Positions 26,813 to 36,649 of a DNA stretch of 64,000 nt are shown here, piece after piece. The stretch is from Microcystis wesenbergii NRERC-220 (GTDB lineage: Bacteria; Cyanobacteriota; Cyanobacteriia; Cyanobacteriales; Microcystaceae), in the NCBI RefSeq assembly GCF_032027425.1, contig NZ_JAVSJA010000001.1:496001-560000 (forward strand), given 5' to 3'. Each line of letters opens with the position of its first letter. Position 1 is the stretch's first letter. The notes under the pieces were generated by a model. The model ran no database searches. It was not told the origin of the DNA and saw nothing but the letters and a program-made list of their open reading frames with translations. A program made the translations under genes and the position numbers.

Positions 26813-26956
26813 ATGGATGAAAAGCACCTACGGTTGATACCAGGAATTGGCGCAGAGGATTGGGAGAGAACGACCGCCAGCGTCAGACAGCTAGTAGCGC
26901 AGTTAGGTTTGAAGATAGAACAGCTAGTGGGACTTAAACGCTCAACAAAGGTTTAA
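26813..26956 (+). pseudogene. 5' fragment of an unknown gene, cut by IS701 copy 1
   Basis: The frame starts with ATG 26813 (MDEKHLRLIPGIGAEDWE...) and has gene-like composition up to 26927, where the IS701 end begins. The final nine codons come from the IS. The LIPGIG pattern recalls a short helix-hairpin-helix, but this is weak. No matching 3' part was found after the IS at 31796. Confidence 0.45.
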
Positions 26957-27502
26957 TCGAGTATAATCGTTACAGAGTAAGCACTTTACGTTGAGAAATC
27001 GGCGATGAAAGAGACAACCCCTAGCGATGCCTCCCTGCTTTGACCGATGGTGTGGACGTTTTGACAATTGCTTCAAGAGCGAAGCGCAAAAAAACGGCTT
27101 CAGACAATATTTAGGAGGATTATTAGGGGAAAGTGAGAGGAAAAACCTCCCTCAAATGGCCAATAATGCCGTCGGAGTAGTTTATAACCGATTACATCAC
27201 TTTTTGACCGAATCGCCTTGGTCAGACCGTCAGGTAAATGAATGTCGCTTGCAAGTGATGAACCAATGCCGCCAGACGCAAATCCCCCGAGGATTTTCCC
27301 TGATTGTCGATGACTTAGGACATCGAAAAAGCGGCAATCTGACCGCCGGAGTTGGGAGGCAGTACCTGGGAGAAATTGGCTCCCACAGACAACGGAATAG
27401 TCGCCGTAACTACTCATCTCTATGACGGCAAAAAAAGTGTACCGCTAGACATTGAAATTTATCAACACGCTAGTTCTTTAGAACTCTTGCAAATTAATTA
27501 TA

Positions 27503-28580
27503 TAGCGGGTTTCAGTTGAATGAGGTACAGCATGGATGACTAGGTAGGCTCTTTAAAAGGGGTATCGCAATAGCAACAATGGGTAAACCAGTGATGGATG
27601 TCTCGCAATGTAATCTGACTAAAGGCTTGAACGAGCGCTTTTTCTAGATCAGCATAGGTACGAGGTGACATAGAACGAATCAGTATTTTCACTTTCGACC
27701 AACAGTTTTCAATGGGAGAAAAATCGGGAGAATAGGGAGGTAAAAACTCCAGTCTAGCACCGACTTCTTGAAGAATTGGTTCGAGGGTTTCTTTTTGATG
27801 AATCGAAGCATTATCCATTAATACACAAGCTCCTTTCCACAAGTTTGGAACTAATAATGTAGCAATAAATGCTTCAAATATTAAACCATTTGCGGCTCCA
27901 AATACATTGATAAAAGCCAGCAAGCCTTTGAGCGCTATCGCTCCAATTATCGTGACGTTTTTTCCTCGGTTTAACGGAACTGAATCATACACTCTCTGAC
28001 CTTTTTCAGCCCTGCCATAAAGTCTTGTCATCCCTAGATTAGAGCCAGACTCGTCAACGAAAACCAAATCTTCCGCTCTAACATCTCGGATTTTCTCCCA
28101 ATATTCTTCTCTTAATTTTTGCACTCTTTCCGTGTCTCTTTCCCTAGGGTGTAAGCTTTTTTTTTTGAGTTAAATTTAGCCGTTTTAAAATTCTACTGAT
28201 TGTTGAGTTACTCACCACCGTCTGTGTTTTTTCCTCAATTTGTTTTCTTAACTCGTCTAAGGTGGCATCTTTCTTTTCTTGGACTAAATCGCCCAGCAAG
28301 ATAATTTCGTCGCTCTTAAGCTTGAGTTTTTGTCCTCCACCATGCGGTCGGGGATTTAGATTTCCTGTTTCACGCCACTGCTTGATTAGTTTCTGGATAA
28401 AGCTTAAAGCTACTCTAAATCTTTTGGCTAACTCACGTTGTGAGAGGTTATTCTCCTCGTAGGTCTCGATGATCTTTTGTCGCAAGTCTAAAGAATAGGG
28501 CTTCATCGGGTCGTGGCTCCTGCCTAGGTCTATAATTTATTGTCCTCTTCTATTGTACCTCATGCAAGTGCATACCGCTA
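27503..28580 (-). mobile_element. IS630-family element, copy B (1078 bp)
   Basis: The ends TAGCGGGTTTCAG and, in reverse, TAGCGGTATGCAC continue into ATGAGGTACA and are flanked by TA. The IS5-type copy B has the empty site at about 36628. The transposase is in two overlapping frames. Confidence 0.93.
27540..28506 (-). CDS. IS630-family transposase in two frames joined by an A10 slippery run
   Basis: The first frame (28506-28144) gives a 120-residue helix-turn-helix part, MKPYSLDLRQKIIETYEENN.... The second (entering before 28124 and ending 27540) gives the DDE part, with VFVDESGSNLGM, VLMDNASIHQK and LPPYSPDFSPIENCWSKVK. They overlap at ten A (28157-28166 on the + strand as T), where a -1 shift joins TQKK to SLHPRERDTERVQKLREEYW. 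Frameshifting on A-runs is known for several IS630 members, so the gene may be functional. Confidence 0.75.
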
Positions 28581-28744
28581 TATGTTATAATGAGCGGTTA
28601 ACTAATTTTCCCAAAAAAATTAGTTAACCAGTACATTCGTCTTGAATAAAAACTTGAAGTTTAACTTTTAACTCAAAACTCGTTAGATATGCTTTAATTT
28701 GGTTATCAAAACCTCTTTATTTAAGCGGCACAAACTATCTCAAT

Positions 28745-29940
28745 GGGAGCAAGTCAGTTTTGTCAGAACATAAATACTATTCAATAGCTAAAGACTGTTA
28801 TTTAGGTAAGCACAGCGGTGTTTAAGCACTTGAGGGATATTTTCTTCATTCCACTGGGCTCCAGAAATTTTCAGTCGTCGGTCAATCTGTTTAACCGTGG
28901 ATTCAACGGCTCCCGAAGCAATAGAGCAAATCTCTTCTTGTTGATAGTAATTATAATTAACAATTCGATGACGATGAATCTCTAAATAACGACAGAAATT
29001 TTCAGCTCGTTCGTTTTTTAAAGGAGAGATTAATGCTATTGTTTCCTCAATTTTGCCCTGCCATAATAAACTTTCTGCTTTTTTCAATCTCTTCACTGAA
29101 CCGCCGACTTTATGAAGATTTTCTACCAAATGAAACCAGTCAAGTATTTCTCTTTTTTCTCCTGGACAATCCCAGTTTTTCACAATTTTCCCAATACCGG
29201 GATGTCCGTCTCCCAAACAGGTAAGGGGGTCAGATAAAGGTTGTTGATTAACCCAATATATTAACGATTCATTCTCTCCAAACCAAGCTTTTCTTAGGAA
29301 AGTATCAACACAGATTGCTTTATAATCTTTCCAGATACAAGCCTCTCCCTTAGTTTCGGTTCTTAAGCGCACTTTTCCTCCATCTAGACTAATTTCTTGA
29401 ACGGGGTTTCCTGATTCTTCTTCGGCAAATTGGTGGCGATGGACTAATCGTTGTTGAGTCCTAGCCGAGACCTTCATCCCTGTATAAAATTGAAGATCTC
29501 TGGCGGCATTTTCATAAGAAACATTGGCACTAGCTCTTAAACAACAGCGTTCTAAGTAAGGACTAATTTGGTTATTACGAGGAATATTTAAACGGATTGC
29601 TTGTTTTTCTGTCAGGCATAATTCTCCGATGATGCTTTTTATTTTTCTCGGTCTCCCGGCTTGAGTTCCTGTCGTTTTTGTGACAAAAAAAAATCCTAGT
29701 TTCGGAGTTATATATTTTAAGGTCTGTTCTCTTATTGTCGTCTCTATTCCCTCTAAAGTTTGGATTTTTTCAGCCTCAGCTTCCTGATGAAGAATCTTGG
29801 CTATCGCTTGAATATGTTGGTTAAGTTCTTGTTGTTGCTCTGGAGTCATTTTTGTCTTTTCCCCACTCTTTTCTCTATCCCATACCCAATTGATGCTTTT
29901 GTCAAGTAGTTTATTTGTTCTTCAGCTTTGACTTGCTCCC
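28745..29940 (-). mobile_element. ISKra4-family element, copy A (1196 bp, apparently intact)
   Basis: The ends GGGAGCAAGTCA and TGACTTGCTCCC are inverted repeats. The flanks are a perfect 9-bp target duplication, TATCTCAAT (28736-28744 and 29941-29949). It is inserted in the non-coding 3' part of IS5-type copy A; copy B has the empty site. Confidence 0.95.
28788..29849 (-). CDS. ISKra4-family transposase
   Basis: A single open frame of 353 residues. The N-terminal helical region (MTPEQQQELNQHIQAIAKIL) is followed by RPRKIKSIIGELCLTEKQ, the first catalytic Asp in QEISLDGGKVRLR, the second in LTCLGDGHPGIGKIV, and a late Glu region, SGAVESTVKQIDRRLKISGAQWNE. No stop or frameshift is seen. It is the most complete transposase of this family in the window and could act on copies B and C in trans. 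Confidence 0.9.
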   Translation of the reverse strand: MTPEQQQELNQHIQAIAKILHQEAEAEKIQTLEGIETTIREQTLKYITPKLGFFFVTKTTGTQAGRPRKIKSIIGELCLTEKQAIRLNIPRNNQISPYLERCCLRASANVSYENAARDLQFYTGMKVSARTQQRLVHRHQFAEEESGNPVQEISLDGGKVRLRTETKGEACIWKDYKAICVDTFLRKAWFGENESLIYWVNQQPLSDPLTCLGDGHPGIGKIVKNWDCPGEKREILDWFHLVENLHKVGGSVKRLKKAESLLWQGKIEETIALISPLKNERAENFCRYLEIHRHRIVNYNYYQQEEICSIASGAVESTVKQIDRRLKISGAQWNEENIPQVLKHRCAYLNNSL

Positions 29941-30001
29941 TATCTCAATTTTTATAATTGAGAATAAATTATCCTTGACTTGATTAATCTTTAGGCAACT
30001 T

Positions 30002-30895
30002 TTAAGAAGCTGCTATACCTATCCCTAACTCACAGTTATAAATAGCCGCCAATAAGTTAACTCTTAAACTATATCTTCGACGACGATTCCGATATTTACA
30101 GGATAAGATTTTAAAGATTTTGAGTTTCCTATTTATATGTTCAATGATAATCCTTTCTTTGGCTAAAGCCTTGTTATACTCTTTTTCTAACTCTGTTAAT
30201 TTTCTATTTTTCGATTTCTTTTTCGGTGTATAACTATTACTATGGTATGCAGCTATTCCCTGATAACCACTGTCTTCTATGCTGGTAGTTAAAGGATGAA
30301 AACGAACTCGACTTTTTTTAAATAAACTAAAATCATGACCTCTACCTTTCCCACAAAAGACACAGATAATTTCCTAGGTATTTTTATCAGCTACTAATTG
30401 GGATTTTAAAGTATGATAACCTCTTTTACCCCCCAAAAAATCTTTCTGTTTCTTTTTGGGGCGTTCAATGGGAGTTTCCGTTACATCCATTACCGTTACG
30501 ACCGGTATCTCTGCTTGATTTAGTAGAGCTTTTTTTCCTTTTAAACGGAAGTTTCCCGATTGTAAAAGCATTTTTTCCGTCTTATTTACAATCCGACATA
30601 TAGTTGATTCTGATAGTTCCCAGCTTGTACCAATGTGAAAATATGTTCTATATTCTCGCCAATATTCTAATGTTACTAAAACTTGTTCTTCTATAGATAG
30701 TTTAGGTTTCGGTCCCCTTTTAGATGGTGAATTAGAGTCGGCTTTAACACTTTTTACTGATTCTACCATCTTTCTATATGTTTGTTTATACACACCGAAA
30801 CGGCGTTTGAATTGTTCATCTGATAAGTTTTGATAATCCATAATTTTGCTAATAAACATAGCAAAATTATAGATGATTTCCTGACCTAAGATCAC
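30002..30895 (-). pseudogene. IS5-type transposase, copy A, with a nonsense mutation
   Basis: It is nearly identical to the 297-codon frame of copy B. Where copy B reads CAAAATACAGAGGAA, copy A reads AAAAATACCTAGGAA, giving a TAG just before 30374. The frame after the stop remains open to 30002. Confidence 0.9.
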
Positions 30896-32053
30896 ATTTT
30901 ATTCTTTTTTCCACTTCAATCTAAGAATTGAGAAAAAAGCAAAACCTTATATCATACCATAAAAAAAATATGCAAGAGGTCTTTTAAAGGAGGGGAAAGA
31001 AGACAAAGAATTTAAGAAGAAACCAGAGATAGCGATAGATTTAATTGACCGGAGCTTAACCAGAGGCTATCGACCGAAAATCGGGTTAATAGATGCCGGT
31101 TATGGCAATAACACGAGTTTTCTAAAAGCCCTAGAAGAAAGAAAGCTAAAATACTTAGGAGGAGTAGCCAAAAATCGAAAAGTAATTATTGAAAAAGAAG
31201 GGGGTGGAGAAGAAAAAATCCAGCTTGAGCAACTAGCAAAAAGCTTATCAGAAGGGGATTTTGAGAAAATAACTATTCAGCTAGAGCGAGAAAAAACGGT
31301 TTGGGTAGCGGTATTCAGAGCGAAAATATCTCAACTAGAAGGAGAAAGGAACTTGGCTATCGTCATGAATGCAAGTTCAATTGAAAAAGCGACAGAGGTG
31401 GACTATTTCATCACCAATGTAGTTGAGGCAGATACAGTAACAGCGTCGTGGATAGTGAGGACTTACACCGAAAGAAATTGGGTGGAAGTATTCTACCGAG
31501 AATCGAAGGGATGGTTAGGGTTAAGAGAATATCAAGTCAGGGATAAACGAAGCTTACTTCGTCATTTTATCTTGGGGTTTTGTGCCTATACATTTATCTT
31601 GTGGCATAAGTTAACTGGGGGATTGCAAAGGCGGTGGGCGAATCGACCTTTAAACACTTTTGTGGAAGCCTTGGAAACTTTTCGGACAGCGATGTCTTTC
31701 CGTTTCTTTGAATGGCTGACCGAGAATCGGGATGTGTTTGCCGCTTACAAAGCCAGTTTAGGTCTTGTTTGGGCTTAAAATTTGTTTAAGTCCCACTAAT
31801 TTGCTATAACCAGTCTAGGAGAGCCAAAATTACTATTTCTATTTTCAGTAGATGGAAAAGTTTTTGTCCAATAGCGATCGCTAAATGATAGGGGCTAAAA
31901 AATTAGTATTTTTAGTATTCGTGTACTTAAGCACTGGTCAATGATAAGTAAAAGTTATCTATATCTAAATTGACTAATTAAAGAAAAAATCGCTCAAAAA
32001 AAACATAAAAATGTTATAATAAAATCAATAAACTTCAGCAATAAATTTGAAAA

Positions 32054-33294
32054 TTGATTAACGAAAACTGCCAATTTTTACTAACAGAATCAGAAACATT
32101 ACCAACAACAATTGATTGTTTAATTCAACATATTCCTCTCGAAACTCAGGGGGGATTTACTGCCTCAGACTTGTATCAAATATTAGTCAGGGCGGCCAGC
32201 AATTGCGACAGCATTTAAAACACAGCTAAAATGCTTAAAAATTCTAGCTGTGGTCGAAATATTCGCCATCATTTAGACAAAATAAATGATTTTGATACTT
32301 TAGAATCCCAAGTTAATCTAGCCTTACAAAGTCAGGTATTGCCAAGAATCAAAAAAAGAAAGCTTAAGTTGGCAATTGACCTAAATTTAATTCCTTATTA
32401 TGGTGAACCATCTGATAGCGAAAAACCTTATATTTACCGAAGTCAGGCTAAACAGGGAACTTGCTCATTTTATGCTTATGCGACCTTATATCTTATTAAA
32501 AAAGGAAAAAGATTAACTTTAGCTATTAGAGGAATTCGGAATACGGACACAACTGTCGCCATTATTACCTATTTATTAGCATTAGGCTCTCTTCTAAAGA
32601 TAGATTTTAAAACTCTTTATTTAGACCGAGGCTTTTTTAGTATTGCTGTTATTCGTTGGCTACAAGCTTTGAAAATACCTTTCATTATGCCAGCAATTAT
32701 TCGAGGTAAAACAGGGGGAATTAAGCAATTGATTCAAGGAAATAAAAGTTATCAAACTACTTATACTATGGGGCAAGACCAAAATAATTGTGTAACTTTT
32801 GATTTATGGATAGTTTGTAAGTACAAAAAAGGCAAAAGAAACCAGCATGGAATTGAATATTTTGCTTATAGCGGTGTGCAGTCGTATGAGGTACAGTGTC
32901 ACGAGCTATAAACCATGCTAGGCAAAGCTTAGTCTGTATCTCACTCAATCGCTTACCGCTATATGTAGTTTATTTGCCATCTATTAAACTAGATTATATT
33001 CATACTGCTTATCGTCAACGTTTTGGCATTGAGACTAGCTATAGAATTAAAAATATTTGTCGCCTTAAAACTCCCAATAAAAAGCCAGTTATTCGCTTAT
33101 TATTTATCGGAATTTCCTTTCTTCTTGTTAATATTTGGGTTAATTTATTATGGCGAAAAGTTTGTTTTCCGAGACGTGGGGGACGCTTAATTTATCGAGA
33201 GTTATTTACTTTTCAACAAATGCTCTCGTTTTTAAGGCAAGCCGTTGATAAAATCTATCAAGTTGTTGATACCATCTATTTGCCTTCTGGCTAA
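32054..33294 (+). pseudogene. ISH3-type transposase, copy 2
   Basis: It shares the TAA (32216-32218) with copy 1, then reads the same catalytic motifs, LAIDLNLIPYYG and LYLDRGFFSIAV. The 83-bp MITE breaks the frame after GIEYFAY. The 3' part, from VVYLPSIKLDYIHTAY to 33294, is intact. Confidence 0.85.
32879..32961. mobile_element. 83-bp MITE related to IS630-B (family 3)
   Basis: The ends TAGCGGTGTGCAG and, in reverse, TAGCGGTAAGCGA resemble the ends of IS630-B, and ATGAGGTACAG follows in both. TA flanks both sides. ISH3 copy 1 holds the empty site (GCTTATGTAG near 25493). Confidence 0.93.
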
Positions 33295-33296
33295 TA

Positions 33297-33398
33297 AGTA
33301 CCTAAGCAAAATTAATTACACATATCTAAACACCTCTTGCCTCTTGCAAGAGTGCCTCTTGCCTATCTTCACTAGGAAATTAATTTTGCACGACTACT
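33297..33398. mobile_element. MITE family 2, in ISH3 copy 2 (102 bp)
   Basis: It has the same sequence, position and TA flanks as the insertion in ISH3 copy 1. Confidence 0.9.
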
Positions 33399-34350
33399 TA
33401 GCAATAGTCTTTTTTCTTAAACATAAGTTTTCTTAATTAATTTCTCTAAGTATTTTGTATCAGATGTTACTAAATACTCTGGTTATTCAAACTTTTCCAT
33501 CTACTGATTTTAGGTGGTTTAAGTGCGTTTTAGCTTAGCAAGTCTTACCTTCCCGACCCGGGCATCCGTCCTAGTGGGACTTAAACAAATTTTAAGCCCA
33601 AACAAGACCTAAACTGGCTTTGTAAGCGGCAAACACATCCAGATTCTCGGTCAGCCACTCAAAGAAACGGAAAGACATCGCTGTCCGAAAAGTTTCCAAG
33701 GCTTCCACAAAAGTGTTTAAAGGTCGATTCGCCCACCGCCTTTGCAATCCCCCAGTTAACTTATGCCACAAGATAAATGTATAGGCACAAAACCCCAAGA
33801 TAAAATGACGAAGTAAGCTTCGTTTATCCCTGACTTGATATTCTCTTAACCCTAACCATCCCTTCGATTCTCGGTAGAATACTTCCACCCAATTTCTTTC
33901 GGTGTAAGTCCTCACTATCCACGACGCTGTTACTGTATCTGCCTCAACTACATTGGTGATGAAATAGTCCACCTCTGTAGCTTTTTCAATTGAACTTGCC
34001 TTGATGACGATAGCAAAGTTCCTTTCTCCTTCTCGGCTAGATATTTTCGCACTGAATACTGCTACCCAAACCGTTTTTTCTCGCTCTAGCTGAATAGTTA
34101 TTTTCTCAAAATCCCCTTCTGATAAGCTTTTTGCTAGTTGCTCAAGCTGGATTTTTTCTTCTCCACCCCCTTCTTTTTCAATAATTACTTTTCGATTTTT
34201 GGCTACTCCTCCTAAGTATTTTAGCTTTCTTTCTTCTAGGGCTTTTAGAAAACTCGTGTTGTTGCCATAGCCAGCATCAATTAACACAATTTTCGGTCGA
34301 TAGCCTCGGGAGCAAGTCAATTTTGTCAGAACAAACGTACCAAGCCTCGT

Positions 34351-35412
34351 TCAAAGTGTTCCGTTCAGGTACGCACAACGAAGTTTGAGAACTTGAGGTA
34401 CATTCCTTTCATTCCATTGCGCTCCCGAAATTTTCAAGCGTCTATCGATTTGTTTAATCGTTGATTCCACCGCTCCTGAACCAATCGAACAAATTTCGTT
34501 CTCTTGAAAATAAGAATAATCGATTATTCGATGACAATGCTCTCTCAAGTAATTACAGAAATTTTCCGCTTGTTTTTTCGATAAAGAAGAGAATAAAGCG
34601 ATAGTTTCCTCGACTTTTCCCTTCCATAACAAGCTTTCCGCCTCTTGAATTCTCTTCTGGGAACCTCCGACTTTATACAGGTTTTCCACCAGATGAAACC
34701 AATCTAAAACCTCTCGTTTTTCGACTGGGGCTTCGATCTGTCCGATGATTTTCCATATCCCCGGATGACCGTCTCCTAGACAGGTTAGAGGATCGGACAA
34801 CTCTTGCCGATTTACCCACTCGATTCAAACCTCGTTTTCCCTGAACGTGGCTTTGGTCACTAGATTATCTGCCCGGATCGCCTTGTAATCTTTCCAAACG
34901 CACGATTCTCCTTTTGTCTCCGTTCAAAGAGCGTACTTTCCCACCATCCAAGCTGATTTCTTTGATAGTTTCTCTTACTTCTTCCTCGGGAAACTCGTGG
35001 CGCTCGACAATTCTTTGTAACGTTTTCTCGGAAACTTTTATTCCCGTGTATTTGGGTAGAGCCTTTTCTGCATTCTTGTAAGAAACCGTGGCACTTAACC
35101 TTAAACAACATTCCTCTAAAGCTGGACTAATTCTTTGATGGGATTCCAGATGTAAATACTCCGCTTGTTTTTCGGTGACGGGTAGTTGACCGATTATACT
35201 TTTTAGAATTCTTTCTCGTCCCGCTTTTGTTCCCGTTGTTTTTTCGATAAAAAAATTCCTAATTGGGGGGTAACATAATCTAAAGTCTGTTGTCGGATCG
35301 TTTTTTCAATATCCCCTAAACTGGCTAAGTCTTCGGGAGCGGCCTCTTGATAGAGAATTTCGGCGATTCCTCGGGCGTATTCTTGGAGTTTTTTCTGGTT
35401 TTCTGGGTTCAT
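34351..35412 (-). pseudogene. ISKra4-family transposase, copy B, frameshifted
   Basis: The gene starts at about 35412 (MNPENQKKLQEYARGIAEIL) and shows at least two frameshifts before the C-terminal part (34800-34351), with LTCLGDGHPGIWKII and SGAVESTIKQIDRRLKISG. It is clearly diverged from copy A. Confidence 0.85.
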
Positions 35413-35431
35413 TGACCGTTTCCTCCTTTGA

Positions 35432-36649
35432 TAGACCTCTTGCATAATTTTTTTATGGTCTAATATAAGGTTTTGCTTTTTTCTCAATTCTTAGATTGAA
35501 GTGGAAAAAAGAATAAAATGTGATCTTAGGTCAGGAAATCATCTATAATTTTGCTATGTTTATTAGCAAAATTATGGATTATCAAAACTTATCAGATGAA
35601 CAATTCAAACGCCGTTTCGGTGTGTATAAACAAACATATAGAAAGATGGTAGAATCAGTAAAAAGTGTTGAAGCCGACTCTAATTCACCATCTAAAAGGG
35701 GACCGAAACCTAAACTATCTATAGAAGAACAAGTTTTAGTAACGTTAGAATATTGGCGAGAATATAGAACATATTTTCACATTGGTACAAGCTGGGAACT
35801 ATCAGAATCAACTATAGGTCGGATTGTAAATAAGACGGAAAAAATGCTTTTACAATCGGGAAACTTCCGTTTAAAAGGAAAAAAAGCTTTACTCAATCAA
35901 GCAGAGATACCGGTCGTAACGGTAATGGATGTAACGGAAACTCCCATTGAACGCCCCCAAAAGAAACAGAAAGATTTTTTGGGGGGTAAAAGAGGTTATC
36001 ATACTTTAAAATCCCAATTAGTAGCTGATCAAAATACAGAGGAAATTATCTGTGTCTTTTGTGGGAAAGGCAGAGGTCATGATTTTAGTTTATTTAAAAA
36101 AAGTCGAGTTCGTTTTCATCCTTTAACTACCAGCATAGAAGACAGTGGTTATCAGGGAATAGCTGCATACCATAGTAATAGTTATACACCGAAAAAGAAA
36201 CCGAAAAATAGAAAATTAACAGAGTTAGAAAAAGAGTATAACAAGGCTTTAGCCAAAGAAAGGATTATCATTGAACCTATAAATAGGAAACTCAAAATCT
36301 TTAAAATCTTATCCTGTAAATATCGGAATCGTCGTCGAAGATATAGTTTAAGAGTTAACTTGTTGGCGGCTATTTATAACTGTGAGTTAGGGATAGGTAT
36401 AGCAGCTTCTTAAAAGTTGCCTAAAGATTAATCAAGTCAAGGAGAATTTATTCTCAATTATAAAAATTGAGATAGTTTGTGCCGCTTAAATAAAGAGGTT
36501 TTGATAACCAAATTAAAGCAGCTCTAAAGAGTTTTGAGTTAAAAGTTAAACTTCAAGTTTTCATTCAGGACGAATGTACTGATTAACTAATTTTTTGGGG
36601 AAAATTAGTTAACCCATCATTATAACATATAATTAATTTGCAAGAGTTC
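35432..36649 (+). mobile_element. IS5-type element, copy B (1218 bp, intact)
   Basis: The left end TAGACCTCTTGCATAA and right end TTGCAAGAGTTC are flanked by TGA on both sides (35429-35431, 36650-36652). The element is uninterrupted and shows the empty sites for both insertions found in copy A. Confidence 0.9.
35556..36413 (+). CDS. IS5-type transposase, copy B, full length
   Basis: The frame from ATG 35556 (MFISKIMDYQNLSDEQFKRR...) gives 285 residues; a GTG at 35520 would add twelve. The helix-turn-helix region is HIGTSWELSESTIGRIVNK. The DDE motifs are TVMDVTETPIERP, FCGKGRGHDFSLF, SIEDSGYQGI and a late RIIIEPINRKLKIFKIL. No disruption was found, so this copy could be active. Confidence 0.88.
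   Translation: MFISKIMDYQNLSDEQFKRRFGVYKQTYRKMVESVKSVEADSNSPSKRGPKPKLSIEEQVLVTLEYWREYRTYFHIGTSWELSESTIGRIVNKTEKMLLQSGNFRLKGKKALLNQAEIPVVTVMDVTETPIERPQKKQKDFLGGKRGYHTLKSQLVADQNTEEIICVFCGKGRGHDFSLFKKSRVRFHPLTTSIEDSGYQGIAAYHSNSYTPKKKPKNRKLTELEKEYNKALAKERIIIEPINRKLKIFKILSCKYRNRRRRYSLRVNLLAAIYNCELGIGIAAS

Larger units (their letters stand above)
27481..30982 (-). mobile_element. IS5-type element, copy A, carrying IS630-B and ISKra4-A
   Basis: The ends GAACTCTTGCAAATTAAT and TGCAAGAGGTC are flanked by the 3-bp duplication TTA (27478-27480, 30983-30985). Removing IS630-B (27503-28580) and ISKra4-A (28745-29940) leaves an element that matches IS5-type copy B along its length. Confidence 0.88.
27027..31778 (+). 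pseudogene. IS701-family transposase, copy 1, split and frameshifted
   Basis: The N-part (27027 on) reads MPPCFDRWCGRFDNCF... with LIVDDLGHRKSGN (catalytic Asp region) and then a frameshift at about 27378, where copy 2 reads GEIGKTDNGIVAV. After the nested insertion the frame resumes at about 30986 and continues through GLIDAGYGNNTSFL to TERNWVEVFYRESKGWLGL near the C-terminus. Both the insertion and the frameshift inactivate it. Confidence 0.85.
26928..31795 (+). mobile_element. IS701-family element, copy 1, carrying IS5-A (with IS630-B and ISKra4-A)
   Basis: The ends TGGGACTTAAACGC and GTTTAAGTCCCA enclose a transposase on the + strand. The flanks CTAG and CTAA fit the YTAR target of the family. 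IS5-type copy A is inserted at 27481-30982 and contains IS630-B and ISKra4-A. Copy 2 lies in the opposite orientation at 33575-37358. Confidence 0.88.
31846..33506 (+). mobile_element. ISH3-type element, copy 2, complete and carrying two MITEs
   Basis: The ends CAGTAGATGGAAAAG and CTTTTCCATCTACTG are flanked by a 5-bp duplication, ATTTT (31841-31845 and 33507-33511). It carries an 83-bp MITE in the transposase gene (32879-32961) and the family-2 MITE after the gene (33297-33398). It lies between the two IS701 copies. Confidence 0.92.
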
